Source: Rosa chinensis
Taxonomy: Eukaryota > Streptophyta > Magnoliopsida > Rosales > Rosaceae
Direction: 5' to 3'
DNA: 64,000 bases
NCBI RefSeq assembly: GCF_002994745.2
Contig: NC_037090.1
Location: forward strand, 9,855,501-9,919,500
The translations under genes and the position numbers were made by a program. The notes under the pieces are model-generated. The model did no database searches and had not been told where the DNA came from. It saw only the letters and a program-made list of their open reading frames with translations. Numbering within the stretch: the first letter of the stretch is position 1; each line of letters starts with the position of its first letter. Positions 11,429 through 22,000 of this stretch are shown one piece after another.

Positions 11429-12168
11429 TGTAGGTACAAGTTTTGATTAACTTGGTGTGTTGGCATTCCATACAAAACGAGAAAATATCTTTGAGGTTTA
11501 ACTTTCTTTATTTAAAGATATTTTTCTGTTTATGAAATTGTGTAATTGATTTCCTTTAAGATTTATTGTATTTCTTATATGGAAAGTCTCTTTCTCAATT
11601 AAAGAGGAATTAGGTCAGAATCTTGGTATAGAGTTTTTGCCGTTGGTGCTTGATATATATTCAGAATATATGCACGGCAAAAAGGTTATTTTAGAAACGC
11701 AAGAATTGGTGATAGAGTCTTGCATGTTTGTTTGAGTTAGTGTCTTCACAAAGAGCCAAAACACTTGGTCCATGTATAAGTGTTTGTGATCATAGTTTCA
11801 TATGCATAATACTCTCTCAAGATCAGTAGGGAAACTGTGAAGAAAGAAGAACAAGATTTGAAGATCGTTCAAGTGAAGGAGTTCTAGAAGGAAGACAAAC
11901 TTTGTATTAGATTTTGTGTGAATCTTATAGCCGAGCTAGTGCTATTCAAAGTTTGTAAAAGAACATATCATTTTCAATATGATGATCTTTATTTTGGGTT
12001 CTCAAGAGTAAGAGCCCCGCAGTGTTTTTAATCTCATACTTGAGGTTTTCACTGCGTAACCAAAATCTGGTGTTTGGTTCGTTATTTCTGATATCTGCCC
12101 AGTAAGGATTGATCAGTGCACTGCAATCCCCGTTTTCCAGAAAATCATATTCTGTCCTTGTATTTTCA
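11429..12168 (+). repeat. 3' LTR of copia B
   Basis: 740-bp terminal repeat preceded by a polypurine tract and followed by the ATATG target duplication. Confidence 0.95.
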
Positions 12169-12638
12169 ATATGACATTGTTGAAGCTGACCTATAATGTA
12201 TTACGGTCTGATATTGTGTTATGCTTTGTGTGTTTTTTCAATCCATGTTTGTTACTGCTTAATCATTCTTGTCAAAATCTGAGGGCTTTTCACTGCCACC
12301 ATCATGTGTTTATAATTGAGATAATGAAGTTATGGCAAACTGATAGTAGCAGGTAGGTGTGCCATTGATCTATAACCCTGCTGATGCTGATGCTCTCTAG
12401 GTGATCATAGCTCTAATATGCCTTTAAGATATGCACACATGGTTGGATGACTTTTTTGCCCAAAATTCTATTACAGGGGCATTCATTTTATTGCAGAATC
12501 TTGTCCAAAGATATGATTATGATCTGGCCATCATTAATATCAGAGTACCAAACCCAACAAAAGAAATTAAAAGAGAAGAGGGAAACTACTTACTACTACA
12601 TATGTACAACACTTCTGAAACAGATCTGAACTGCAAAA

Positions 12639-13661
12639 ATGGCCTCTGCTCTATTCTTCACTTGTCTGACATGTTCAATGTTCTTGCTCACTATTCCTTG
12701 TTATGTTGCTAATCAGAAAGTTACTCTCTCGCTTTACTATGACTCTTTGAGCACATCTTGTGCAACCTTCATTGTCAAGAATCTTGCTAAGATTTTCGAT
12801 GATGATCTCATCACCATTCTCAATCTCAGACTGGTTCCTTGTGGTGATGCATACGCCAACAAATCGAACAATAGCACCGCTTTCTGTCAGGTTTATATTA
12901 ATCACTTTTTTTTACCAACTTCATTGGTTCAAATTTTCTGCAACATTATTTATGAAATCATTAGTGATGCAATTGTTCTTCCTTCTGTGCAAATTCCACA
13001 GCATAAGCCAGATGGGTGTAAGTTGGATTCTCTGGAAGCATGCGCTATCGATGTTATGCATGATGTGGTGAGATAATGGTTATCAATTTATTGAGTTAGA
13101 AATGGTTTTGAAATTTGAGTTTGTGATGCAGAACAAGCACTTTGCTTTGATTTACTGCATAGAATTTCTGGCCATAGAGGGAAGGCACAAGGAGTGGGAA
13201 ACTTGCTTCAGTTCATTGGGACTGCCTAAGAAACCCACTTTGAATTGCTACAACAGTTCAAATGCAACAAAGGTTTCATATTTAATCCTATCTACAAGAA
13301 TTCATGATGATTAAGTTGTCCATTATGTTTGACATTGTTGGATTAGTGCAGCTTGAACAAAACTATGGCAATCAAACCATGCACCTCAATCCACCTCTAA
13401 AGTTTGTACCATGGCTGGTTCTGAACGATCAACCTATTGGAAATGTTGGTCCTCTCTCTCTTTCTCTCAGATCCCTCTTTTCTCCATCTCCCGTTTTTTC
13501 TCACACGTGTTCGATCTCTCTCTCTTTGAATCAAAATTAACTTTTGTCTTGATGAAATGCAGGACTATGAAAATTTTGCTGGCTATGTGTGCAAGGCTTA
13601 CAAAGGTAACATTGTGCCCATGGCATGTCAATCTGTGCATTTGAAGCAGAAGACAGAATAG
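12639..13661 (+). CDS. GILT-like protein 2, lacking first active-site Cys
   Basis: Five phase-0 exons: 12639-12890, 13002-13067, 13132-13272, 13352-13444 and 13563-13661. All have GT-AG borders and no internal stop, and they encode 216 residues. Residues 1-24 form a hydrophobic signal peptide, so the product should enter the secretory/vacuolar route. At the place of the CXXC redox motif the sequence reads S38-T-S-C41. The N-terminal cysteine, the nucleophile in GILT enzymes, has become Ser. The GILT signature is also eroded: after CQH the Gly, Glu and Asn positions read K, G and D. The fold-related parts (FVPWLV in exon 4, GYVCKAYKG in exon 5) are kept. It is probably redox-inactive, either a decaying copy or one with a non-catalytic role; the sequence cannot decide. 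Copia B lies about 470 bp upstream. Confidence 0.82.
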
Positions 13662-14984
13662 ACACACTCCACCCAAGTAATCAAATCAACCAGAATCAAG
13701 CCTCAATCCAGGATCATTAATCCAACCAAAGTCGATATCTTTACCAGAAAATCAGATTGCATAACTCCACTAGTTGTGGATCATGAAAAAAAAAAAAAAT
13801 CTCGCATTGTATTGCTTGATCATAGTTCTGACTTTCTAGTTTCCCTGTAAATGGTTCTCTCTATATTATTGGTTAAGATGTAAATGAGTTTATAATAATG
13901 AGAAGTTCGTAGCGATTATAAAGTGTTATATAAGAAAAGAATCTATTGACTGTGGAAATAGTTAATGTGTAATTTATTCCTGGGAATTGAATCAACCACA
14001 ATGAATGAGATCCTAACACAATGGTTAAAAAACTAGAATGTTTTAGAGGATTTTGGTTCCATCATATGTTTTTTACTTTTGATAATATGGTTTCGATGTC
14101 TCATTATAAGGAAGATTTGCTAACTATCATTTGGTTTAGCAATCTTATGTCAATAGAGGTTTCAAATCTAAATCTCACATGAGTCACAACCTCTAAATAA
14201 AACAAAATACTAACAAAAAAATAATAATAATAAATGAATACATATTCATCATTTTGATTTTTACCATTTAAGATTGCTACTTCCTCTTTTGTATGTTGAA
14301 ACTGGAAACACGAAATAGTGGCTACGGAATACGATCACACCTGATCTCATTTCTCACTCTTTGAACTGAAACTGAGCATTATCTATCTATGCTCTACGGA
14401 GTTGGTAATCCACTATTTTGTTGTGCACCTGAACAAATAGACGGTGATGAATATAGTTTTCAATATCCAACCCTTTCTGTTAGCTTGTACAGCAAGCCAA
14501 TCCGTCGGAGGCACTAGCAACTCTTCTCGAACTGGAGCTACAGTTCTAGCTAGGTCCACATTAGGAACTAGCAAGTATCATCGAAATTGTGTAAATTGAG
14601 AAAAAAGATTCCTTATTCCTAGTTCGAGTACTTAATCCTCTTCCCAGAAAAATAAGGATTCCCAGTCATTCCAGTACTTGCTTAGGAAAACAAAAAAAAA
14701 CAAAAAGAAAAACACATGTAAGCTAGTGGAGCTAGTCTTGTATAAACTGATCAGTGAGGCTTCTTCATCATCGTCTTCCCCAACAAAATCCCAAACCTTG
14801 GTCACAATTCCATCAAATCACCTTCACAATTTCATGGCGCCACTTTTGAATTTCAAATTTCTTCCTCATAATTTCCGCCATATCTGAAACGCCTTCCGTG
14901 ATCTAGGTTTCCCAAACACCCCTCTAAACAGAGATCCACAAACCCTTTTCTCTCCATCAGCGAGTGACGGTCTGGCTTTGATTC
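13662..14984 (+). other. Intergenic, no gene seen
   Basis: AT-rich spacer with a 13-A run near 13786 and a short TAA repeat near 14219. I see no coding frame or transposon end that I can support. The last 200 bases resemble a 5' leader rich in TTC/CTC and precede the JmjC pseudogene. Confidence 0.5.
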
Positions 14985-14989
14985 TTGCG

Positions 14990-17641
14990 ATGGCGGCGAT
15001 CGACAGAGACGGGTTGTTCTCTCGGGTTTATTACAGAGAGCGGCAGCGGTGTGGTGGAGAAGGGCGGCGAGGGTATTTTGGGAATTGAAGACGAAGAGTC
15101 GACTCTGACTCTGGCCGTGATGTTGAAGCGGCTGCGTCGGAAAAAGAAGATGGGGAAGAGTGTTCTGGAGGGTTTAGAGCATAAAGATTTGATCTTTGGT
15201 GATCGAATTGAAGGGCAAAAGGGGAAAGGCGAAGAGGGTGAGGAGAAGAATCAAGAACATGGGGTTTTTGATGTGGGTTTTGGCAAAGAGGGAGTGAGTG
15301 ATGGAATTGAAGAGGGTTTAGTGAAGAAGAAGAAGAAATGTGGTAGAAAATGGTGATGTGGAAATCTGAGAGGTTTGAAGAAAATGGTGATGTGGATTTT
15401 GGTAAAGAGGGAGTGAGAGATGAAAATGAAGAGGGTTTTTGAAGACTGAGCATGTTAATGGGGTTGTGGAGAAGAATGGAAGATGGAGCAGAGGAGATGT
15501 GTCGACAATGTGTCATCAATGTCAGAGAAATGATAATGGGAGAGTTGTTCATTGCGGAGGCTGTTCAAGAAGGGGAGAGAGGAAGCGGTATTGTATTCCT
15601 TGCATAAAGAAATGGTATCCCAATTCATCAGAGGAGGATTTTGCCGAGGCTTGTCCTGTTTGCCTTGGGAATTGTAATTGCAAAGCGTGCTTGCGTTTGG
15701 ATGTGCCTCTGAGATGCTTCAAGAATCGAGACTTGGAGATTGGGGAAGACGAGAGGCTAGAGCATTGCAAGTATTTGGTGAATCGGTTGCTTCCTTATTT
15801 GAAGAGGATTAATGATGAACAGGTGAGTGAGATGAAATTTGAGGCTGAGAAAGAAGGGTTGGTGGAGTTTGAGGAGATGGAAATTGAAAAGTCTAATTGC
15901 CGTGTTGGTGAGAGGATGTACTGCAACAACTGCAAGACTTCGATTTTCGACTTTCACTGAAGCTGTCCTGGATGCCAATATGATATGTGTCTTAAGTGTT
16001 TCCGGGAGATTAGGGGTGGAGACTTGAAGGGAGGTGGGGAGGAAATGGTTGAGAAATACGGAAATCGGGGATTTGAGTGTTTCGATGGTGAGGGAAAGAT
16101 TATTCAGAGGAATGGTGTGGGAACTAGGAGGCTGAGGTCTTCTTCTGCAAAGTCAAAGTTTGAATGGAAAGCAGATAAAGATGGAAGCATTCGTTGCCCC
16201 CCAGAGCACAAGGAAGGTTGCGGTAAGTATCATTTAGAACTTAGATATTTATTTCCTAGAAATAAAGTCATGGAATTGGTAGAGAAAGCTGAAAATATAG
16301 ATGAGAGCTATAAAATTTTACATGCTAGTAGTGAAACTCGTGAAGAAAGTTGTTCATGTATAAACCTGGTGGATGATGTGAAGTGTAGAAAAGCAGCTTG
16401 TAGAGGTGATTCGAAGGACAACTATTTGTTCTGTCCAAGGGCTGAAAGCATTCAACCCGAGGATTTTGAGCATTTTCAGAGGCATTGGATGAGGTATGAG
16501 CCTGTTATTGTGAGCAATGCGCTTGAAAATGGTTCAGGGTTGAGTTGGGAACCCTTAGTCATGTGGAGGGCTTTTCGTCAAGTTAATAATACTAAGCATG
16601 AGAAGGATGTGGAAGTTCAGACCATTGATTGCTTGGATTGGTGTTTCATCGATGTCAATGTGCACAAATTTTTTACTGGATATTCTGAAGGCATGTTTGA
16701 TACAAAAGACTGCCCTCGGATCCTAAAACTTAAAGACTGGCCGCCCTCCATTGATTTTGATAAACGTCTTCCTCGCCATGGCAAGGAGTTTGTGTGTTGC
16801 TTTCCTCTCAAGGAATACACTCATCCAACAGGTAGTATTCTAAACCTTGCTTGCCACTTGCCCAAAAGAGCTGTCAAACCTGACTTGGGGCCAAAGACAT
16901 ACATTGCATATGGCGTTGCTCATGAACTTGGACGCGGAGATTGTGACAAAGCTTCACTGTGATATGTCTGATGCAGTTAACATTCTGACCCATGCTATTG
17001 AAGTGACCCTTGAACCTAAACATCTTGCTGCTATAGAAGAGTTGAAGAGAAAGCACAGGGAGCAAGACCAAAAGGAGATTTTTGGGAATTTTGGTCAAAG
17101 GAGACTCCCTTGCAAGGAAGAAGTTGATGATGCAGGTGAAGGAGGTGCTGTATGGGACATTTTCCGGGTACAAGATGTTCCAAAGCTGGAGCAATACATA
17201 AAGAAGCATTGTAGGGAATTCAGGCACTTCAGTGTAGGCCATTAAAGCAAGTGGTTCATCCGATACACGATCAGACAATTTATCTGACTGCGGAGCACAA
17301 AAGAAAGCTTAAGGCAGATTATGGGATTGAGCCATGTACATTTATCCAAAAGCTTGGTGATGCGGTGTTCATTCCTGCAGGCTGTCCACATCAGGTGAGA
17401 AACTTGAAGTCTTGCATTAAAGTTGCAATGGATTTTGTTTCCCCCAAAACCGTTGGTCAATGCTTTCGGCTGACAGAGGAATTCCGTACTCTCCCGCCAG
17501 ATCATAGAGCAAGCGAGGACAAGTTAGAGGTTAAAAAAAATGATTGTTCATGCTGTCTTTGATGCTGTGAAGGAGATTACTTGTGGAAAGGAGAGGCCTA
17601 AGGATGTAAAGACTGATGAGAGGCCTATGTGCGAGGCGTAA
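14990..17641 (+). pseudogene. JmjC histone demethylase (JMJ25/KDM3-type) pseudogene
   Basis: Functional relatives are nuclear H3K9 demethylases (plant IBM1/JMJ25 class). The N-terminal part is Lys/Glu-rich. A RING-like zinc-binding region follows at about 15508-15700 (CHQCQRND, CIPCIKKWYP, CPVCLGNCNCKAC), then a second Cys-rich stretch (YCNNCKTSI, SCPGCQYDMC) and the JmjC domain. The iron-binding H-x-D ([10 protein letters not shown], about 16950) and distal His (CPHQVRN, about 17385) are visible. The frame is broken: the N-terminal part is frameshifted around 14990-15440, there is a TGA at 15958-15960, a frameshift at about 16940 just before the H-x-D, another near 17230, and an extra A in an A-run near 17537. 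Coding homology is continuous for 2.6 kb without introns, unlike typical multi-exon family members, which suggests a retroposed copy. I found no target duplication or poly-A tail. Confidence 0.85.
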
Positions 17642-18652
17642 GGGAAAGGCCTATATGTGTCTTTAATAGTATCTGAAGTTCTGAACTTAGCTTATCAGTG
17701 TTCTATGGCATTTTTTAAACATTTTAACTGATGGTTTGTCCTCCATGTTCAAGTTTGATTCTTGTTGCTTAAGAGTTTGGAGATAAAGCATTGCAGGTGC
17801 ATGTGGTTAATCTTCCGTACATTTATTTTTTTCAACTCAGTTTATCCTAATAATAATCGCCAATTACATTTGTTATCTCTATTTATACTCATTGTAGTAG
17901 TGAGATGATGAACCAACTAATATGCGTCTTTTCTAGTTTCCCGAGAGAGAACTTTCTCCTCGTTGTTTCTGTAGGCAGGGCATATCTTAAATAAATGTCA
18001 TTTTGTATAGATCATCTGTTACAAAAATCTTCGAACCTGATTAAGGCTCTAACAAAACAGATCCACTATCTAAGTTATTTTTGTAATGTACTTCTCAAAC
18101 GCTTGCTTTTAGCATGTCAATTCTATACACTAAGACGTTGCACCTTAGAACTCAATTTGTATCGGACTGACTATACATTTGTTGGTGAAATTCGTATCAT
18201 TTATCATTGGTATGAATTTTCTGGGTAAAGCAAGCTATATATGATTTCTAGACTCTTAGCAGTTGCAACTCACCCACTTAAGCGGAAGCCAAAATTGGAT
18301 GGTATTAAGCCATTGAGGGAGGCTATATATATAATTTCAGGCGTTATCAGTCCTTTTCTTGTTCAATTGGGAGAAAGTCCATCACATCTGAACACTCATT
18401 TTTGGCACGATAGCTTTATGTGTATTTGCTCGATCACCATTCTAATATTGTAGTTATAGTAGGTGGATGTACTTGAAAGTGTTTCCAAAACTTACGTAGC
18501 TTTGCTCAAGTTTCTTCTCCAAATTGTGAACGTAACCCCGATAGGGTGCATTATGCATATCAAGCAGAGGTATAGACTGACTATGGACTTGCCCAGACTG
18601 CAAGTCTGGTGAGTCCATACCTACCGCATTGAAATATTTCCCATACAATTTA
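17642..18652 (+). other. Intergenic spacer
   Basis: Unremarkable AT-rich DNA between the JmjC pseudogene and copia C. It may include the pseudogene's former 3' UTR. No coding frame with family resemblance was seen. Confidence 0.5.
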
Positions 18653-18657
18653 CTTTC

Positions 18658-18863
18658 TGTTAGCGTGAGTCAATGTATCCTATTTAGAATATTCTTATTC
18701 TATTAGGAATGTACTTATTGTATGCAATTAGGAATGTAATTATCCCTTTAATTGTAATTAGCACTTACCTAGTTAGTATATGTAACCCTAGTATATAAAT
18801 ACCTCCTTGTGAGAAGAATAAAATTATCTCATCATTCTCTCAAATACATTCTTATTCTCAAGT
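18658..18863 (+). repeat. 5' LTR of copia C
   Basis: 206-bp LTR with a TATATAAAT promoter-like box. It is followed without spacer by the tRNA-Met primer site. Confidence 0.9.
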
Positions 18864-19054
18864 TGGTATCAGAGCAAAGATCCGTATTGGACTTTGTCTC
18901 TTTGTTCTCTCATTGCTCTCAATTCTCTCAATTTAATTTCTCTTAAATTTTCTTCTATCCAGTAATCGGGATTTGTTTGTCTGTGTTCTTGTGATTGAGA
19001 GTATTCAAACCTTTAAACCTAGAATTTGGGTTTTAGGTTTTGGTCTACAAATCA

Positions 19055-22000
19055 ATGACCGATGAGGTAGTTCAATTGATCATTGGATGTGAGACAGCTG
19101 CTGAGATATGGAAGACTTTGAAAGAGTTGTATCTCAATGATTCTGACTTTGCTCAGATTCATGAACTCCACACCAAGGCATTCAAGATGACTCAGAATGG
19201 ACAACGTGTATCCCTTTATTTTGTTGCTTTGAAGAACATCTGGTTGGAGATTGATCAGAGGCGCCCCAATAAGATGAAGAATGCTGATGATATCAAGCTG
19301 CACAATGAGGAGAAAGATTTGTTGCGGGTGCATATATTTCTGAATGGACTTGATTCCAAGCATGCTAGTGCCAAAGGTGAGTTGTTAAGGCTTGCTACTC
19401 CTCTTTCCCTTGATGGAGCCTTTGCTTATATTCGCAAGGATGAGGCTCAACTAGAGAGTGCTAAGGCAATTCATTCTGAATTGTCTAGTCTCACAGTTCA
19501 GTCTAATCCTACACCACCTAAATATGTGCCACCACATACTCAACAGTTGCGTCCTCAGTCTAGCTTTACATCACCTACTGGCAATCGTCCTTTCTGCAAC
19601 TACTGCAAACAGTTAGGGCACATTAAAGCTAAATGTCACAAGCTAAATGTATATCCTGCATCTTGGGGAAAACCAGCACCTAATCATCTAGGACGTGCTC
19701 ATTTAGTCCAAAATCCTGATTACTATGGTGTGGAGGGGCGAGATCACACAACTGCTGCTGGTAATCCTTCTGTATCCATGGTTGGACGTGGTAAGATTGG
19801 TGTTGCTTTACATATTTCTGATTTTGTTGGGGAAGATACCTGGATAATTGATTCTAGGGCATCGGACCATATGACTTATGATAAATCCTATTTTACCCAC
19901 TTGTCACCACCACCTGTGTCTAAAGTTACCAATGAAAATGGTGAAGCCTTTCCTGTGTTAGGAACTGGTTCAGTTAGACTTACACCTACATTAGAGCTCC
20001 ATAATGTCTTATATGTTCCTGCTTTATCTCACCACTTGATATCTGTACCACAATTAAATGCTGAAGCTAAGTGCTCTGTGACCTTTTTTCCTATGTATGT
20101 TGTGTTTCAGGATCTTCTTACCAGGGAGACTATTGGTCGGAGAGATCTGAGGGGGAGGTTGTTCCATCTGGACCAGATGTATGCAGGGGAGAAACCAGGG
20201 AAGATGGCCCCAGTCGCTTTGATTTCGAGTTCTGAGCAGTTGAGTGAGCTGTGGTTATGGCATCGTCGCTTAGGACATCCTTCATTTAGTAACATGAAAA
20301 AGTCTATGCCTTCTTTGTTTTTGGGCATTAATGATTCTTCTCTTAGATGTGAAACTTGTGTCTTGGCCAAGAGCCATCGTGTCAGTTATCCTTTAAGTAT
20401 TTCCAATAAAAGTACTACCCCTTTTGAGTTGATTCATTCCGATGTTTGGGGACCTTCCCGTGATCTTACTCCTACTGGCATGTGTTGGTTTGTTTTATTT
20501 ATTGATGATTGTACTCGAGTTTCCTGGGTGGTTTTACTTAAGTCTAAATCCGCTGTCTTCTCAGCTTTCCAAGCCTTTCAAGCCATGATTCAAACTCAAT
20601 ATAATGGTCAAATTAAGGTCTTTCGTTCAGATAATGGGGGGGGGGGGGGGGAGTACATGAGTCATGAGTTTCAAGATTATCTCCAGGCACAAGGCATTGT
20701 CCACCAAACAACTTGCCCACAAACACCTGAGCAAAATGGCGTGTCTGAGCGTAAAAACCGTCATCTCCTGGATGTTGCCCGCTCCATCCTCTTTAGTGCC
20801 CATATGCCCAAGTACTTGTGGGGAGAAGCTGTTCTAACTGCTTCTCATCTTATTGATCGTATGCCTTCTAGTGTCCTTCAGGGCCAAATCCCATTTGAGA
20901 TACTCTCCACACATGTCTCCCTTCCTTCTTTTCATAATCTACCTGCTAGAGTCTTTGGGTGTGTAGCCTTTATTCATGTTCCCAAGAACCAACGATCTAA
21001 GTTGGAGGCTCGTGCCTTAAAATGTGTCTTTGTCGGGTATGGGACTCATCAAAAAGGGTATAAGTGTTTTCATCCTCCCACAAAAAAGTTTTATGTTACT
21101 ATGGATGTTACTTTCTTCGAGGATGCTTGCTATTTTTCTCCCACCGACACTTCTCTTCAGGGGGAGAAGTTTAGCTATTTTGAAGAGATGGTCAGTGGAA
21201 GCCAAGATGATGAAAAAGATGAAGAACGGGATGAAAAAGTTGAAGAACGATCGGTCGTTCCAAATGTTTATGAAGAACGGTCGGTCGTTCCTGAAGAACA
21301 GTTAAGCGTTCCTCTCATTCCTGAAGAACGTTCGATCCTTCCTATCATTCCTGAAGAACGGTCGATCGTTCCTATCATTCCTGAAGAACGGTCGAGCGTT
21401 CCTTTCGTTCCTGAAGTCGTTCCTGTACCTCCTGAAGAACAGTCAAGTGTTCCTGTCATTCCTGAAGAACGAGTTAACGTTCCTTTTTATCAATCGAATG
21501 AAGAGGTTTCTACAGCAACTCCCCTTCCTCCATTACCCCACTCCGACCAAGGTTCCCAAGGTTTTGAAGATCATTCTGAGGTAAACCCTGAACATGTGTC
21601 TAATCCTCTTAATGTTGTTAATCAAGATGAAGAGTCTGAACCTACCAAATACACTTTACCTAATCGAGTCAATCGTGGTAAACCTTCAAAAAGATATGAA
21701 CCTACCATTAGTGCCAAGTCAAAGTATCCCGTTGCCAACTATGTGTCAACTCATAGGTTATCTAAGTCATATGAATCTTTTGTGCACCAGATATCTTCTG
21801 TATCTGTTCCTAACAAAGTGCAGGATGCTTTGAGAGATCCCAAGTGGTCTAAGGCAATGGAGGAAGAGATGGAAGCATTGCAGAAGAATAATACATGGGA
21901 GTTAGTACCACTTCCAAGTGGAAAGAAGACTGTGGGGTGTAGATGGATTTATACAGTGAAACACAATGCAGATGGTTCAATTAATAGATACAAGGCAAGA

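Larger units (their letters stand above)
7247..12168 (+). mobile_element. Non-autonomous Ty1-copia element B (pol deleted)
   Basis: The two 740-bp LTRs (7247-7986 and 11429-12168) begin TGTAGG and end TTTTCA. They are bordered by a perfect 5-bp target duplication ATATG (7242-7246 and 12169-12173). A tRNA-Met-like primer site (TGGCATCAGAGC, 7989-8000) follows the 5' LTR, and a purine tract AAAGGGGGAGAT (about 11417-11428) precedes the 3' LTR. The LTRs differ at about three of 740 positions, so the element moved recently. It nevertheless encodes only gag: protease, integrase, RT and nearly all RNase H are missing, so it must have been copied by proteins from another element. The long LTR, large gag with coiled coil and several GGGGGAG tracts before the 3' LTR suggest the SIRE/Maximus lineage (inference). 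Confidence 0.95.

Noticed and set aside
15031..15552. 173-codon minus-strand frame, Ser/Pro-rich
   Set aside because: Shadow of the Glu/Lys-rich N-terminal region of the JmjC pseudogene on the other strand.
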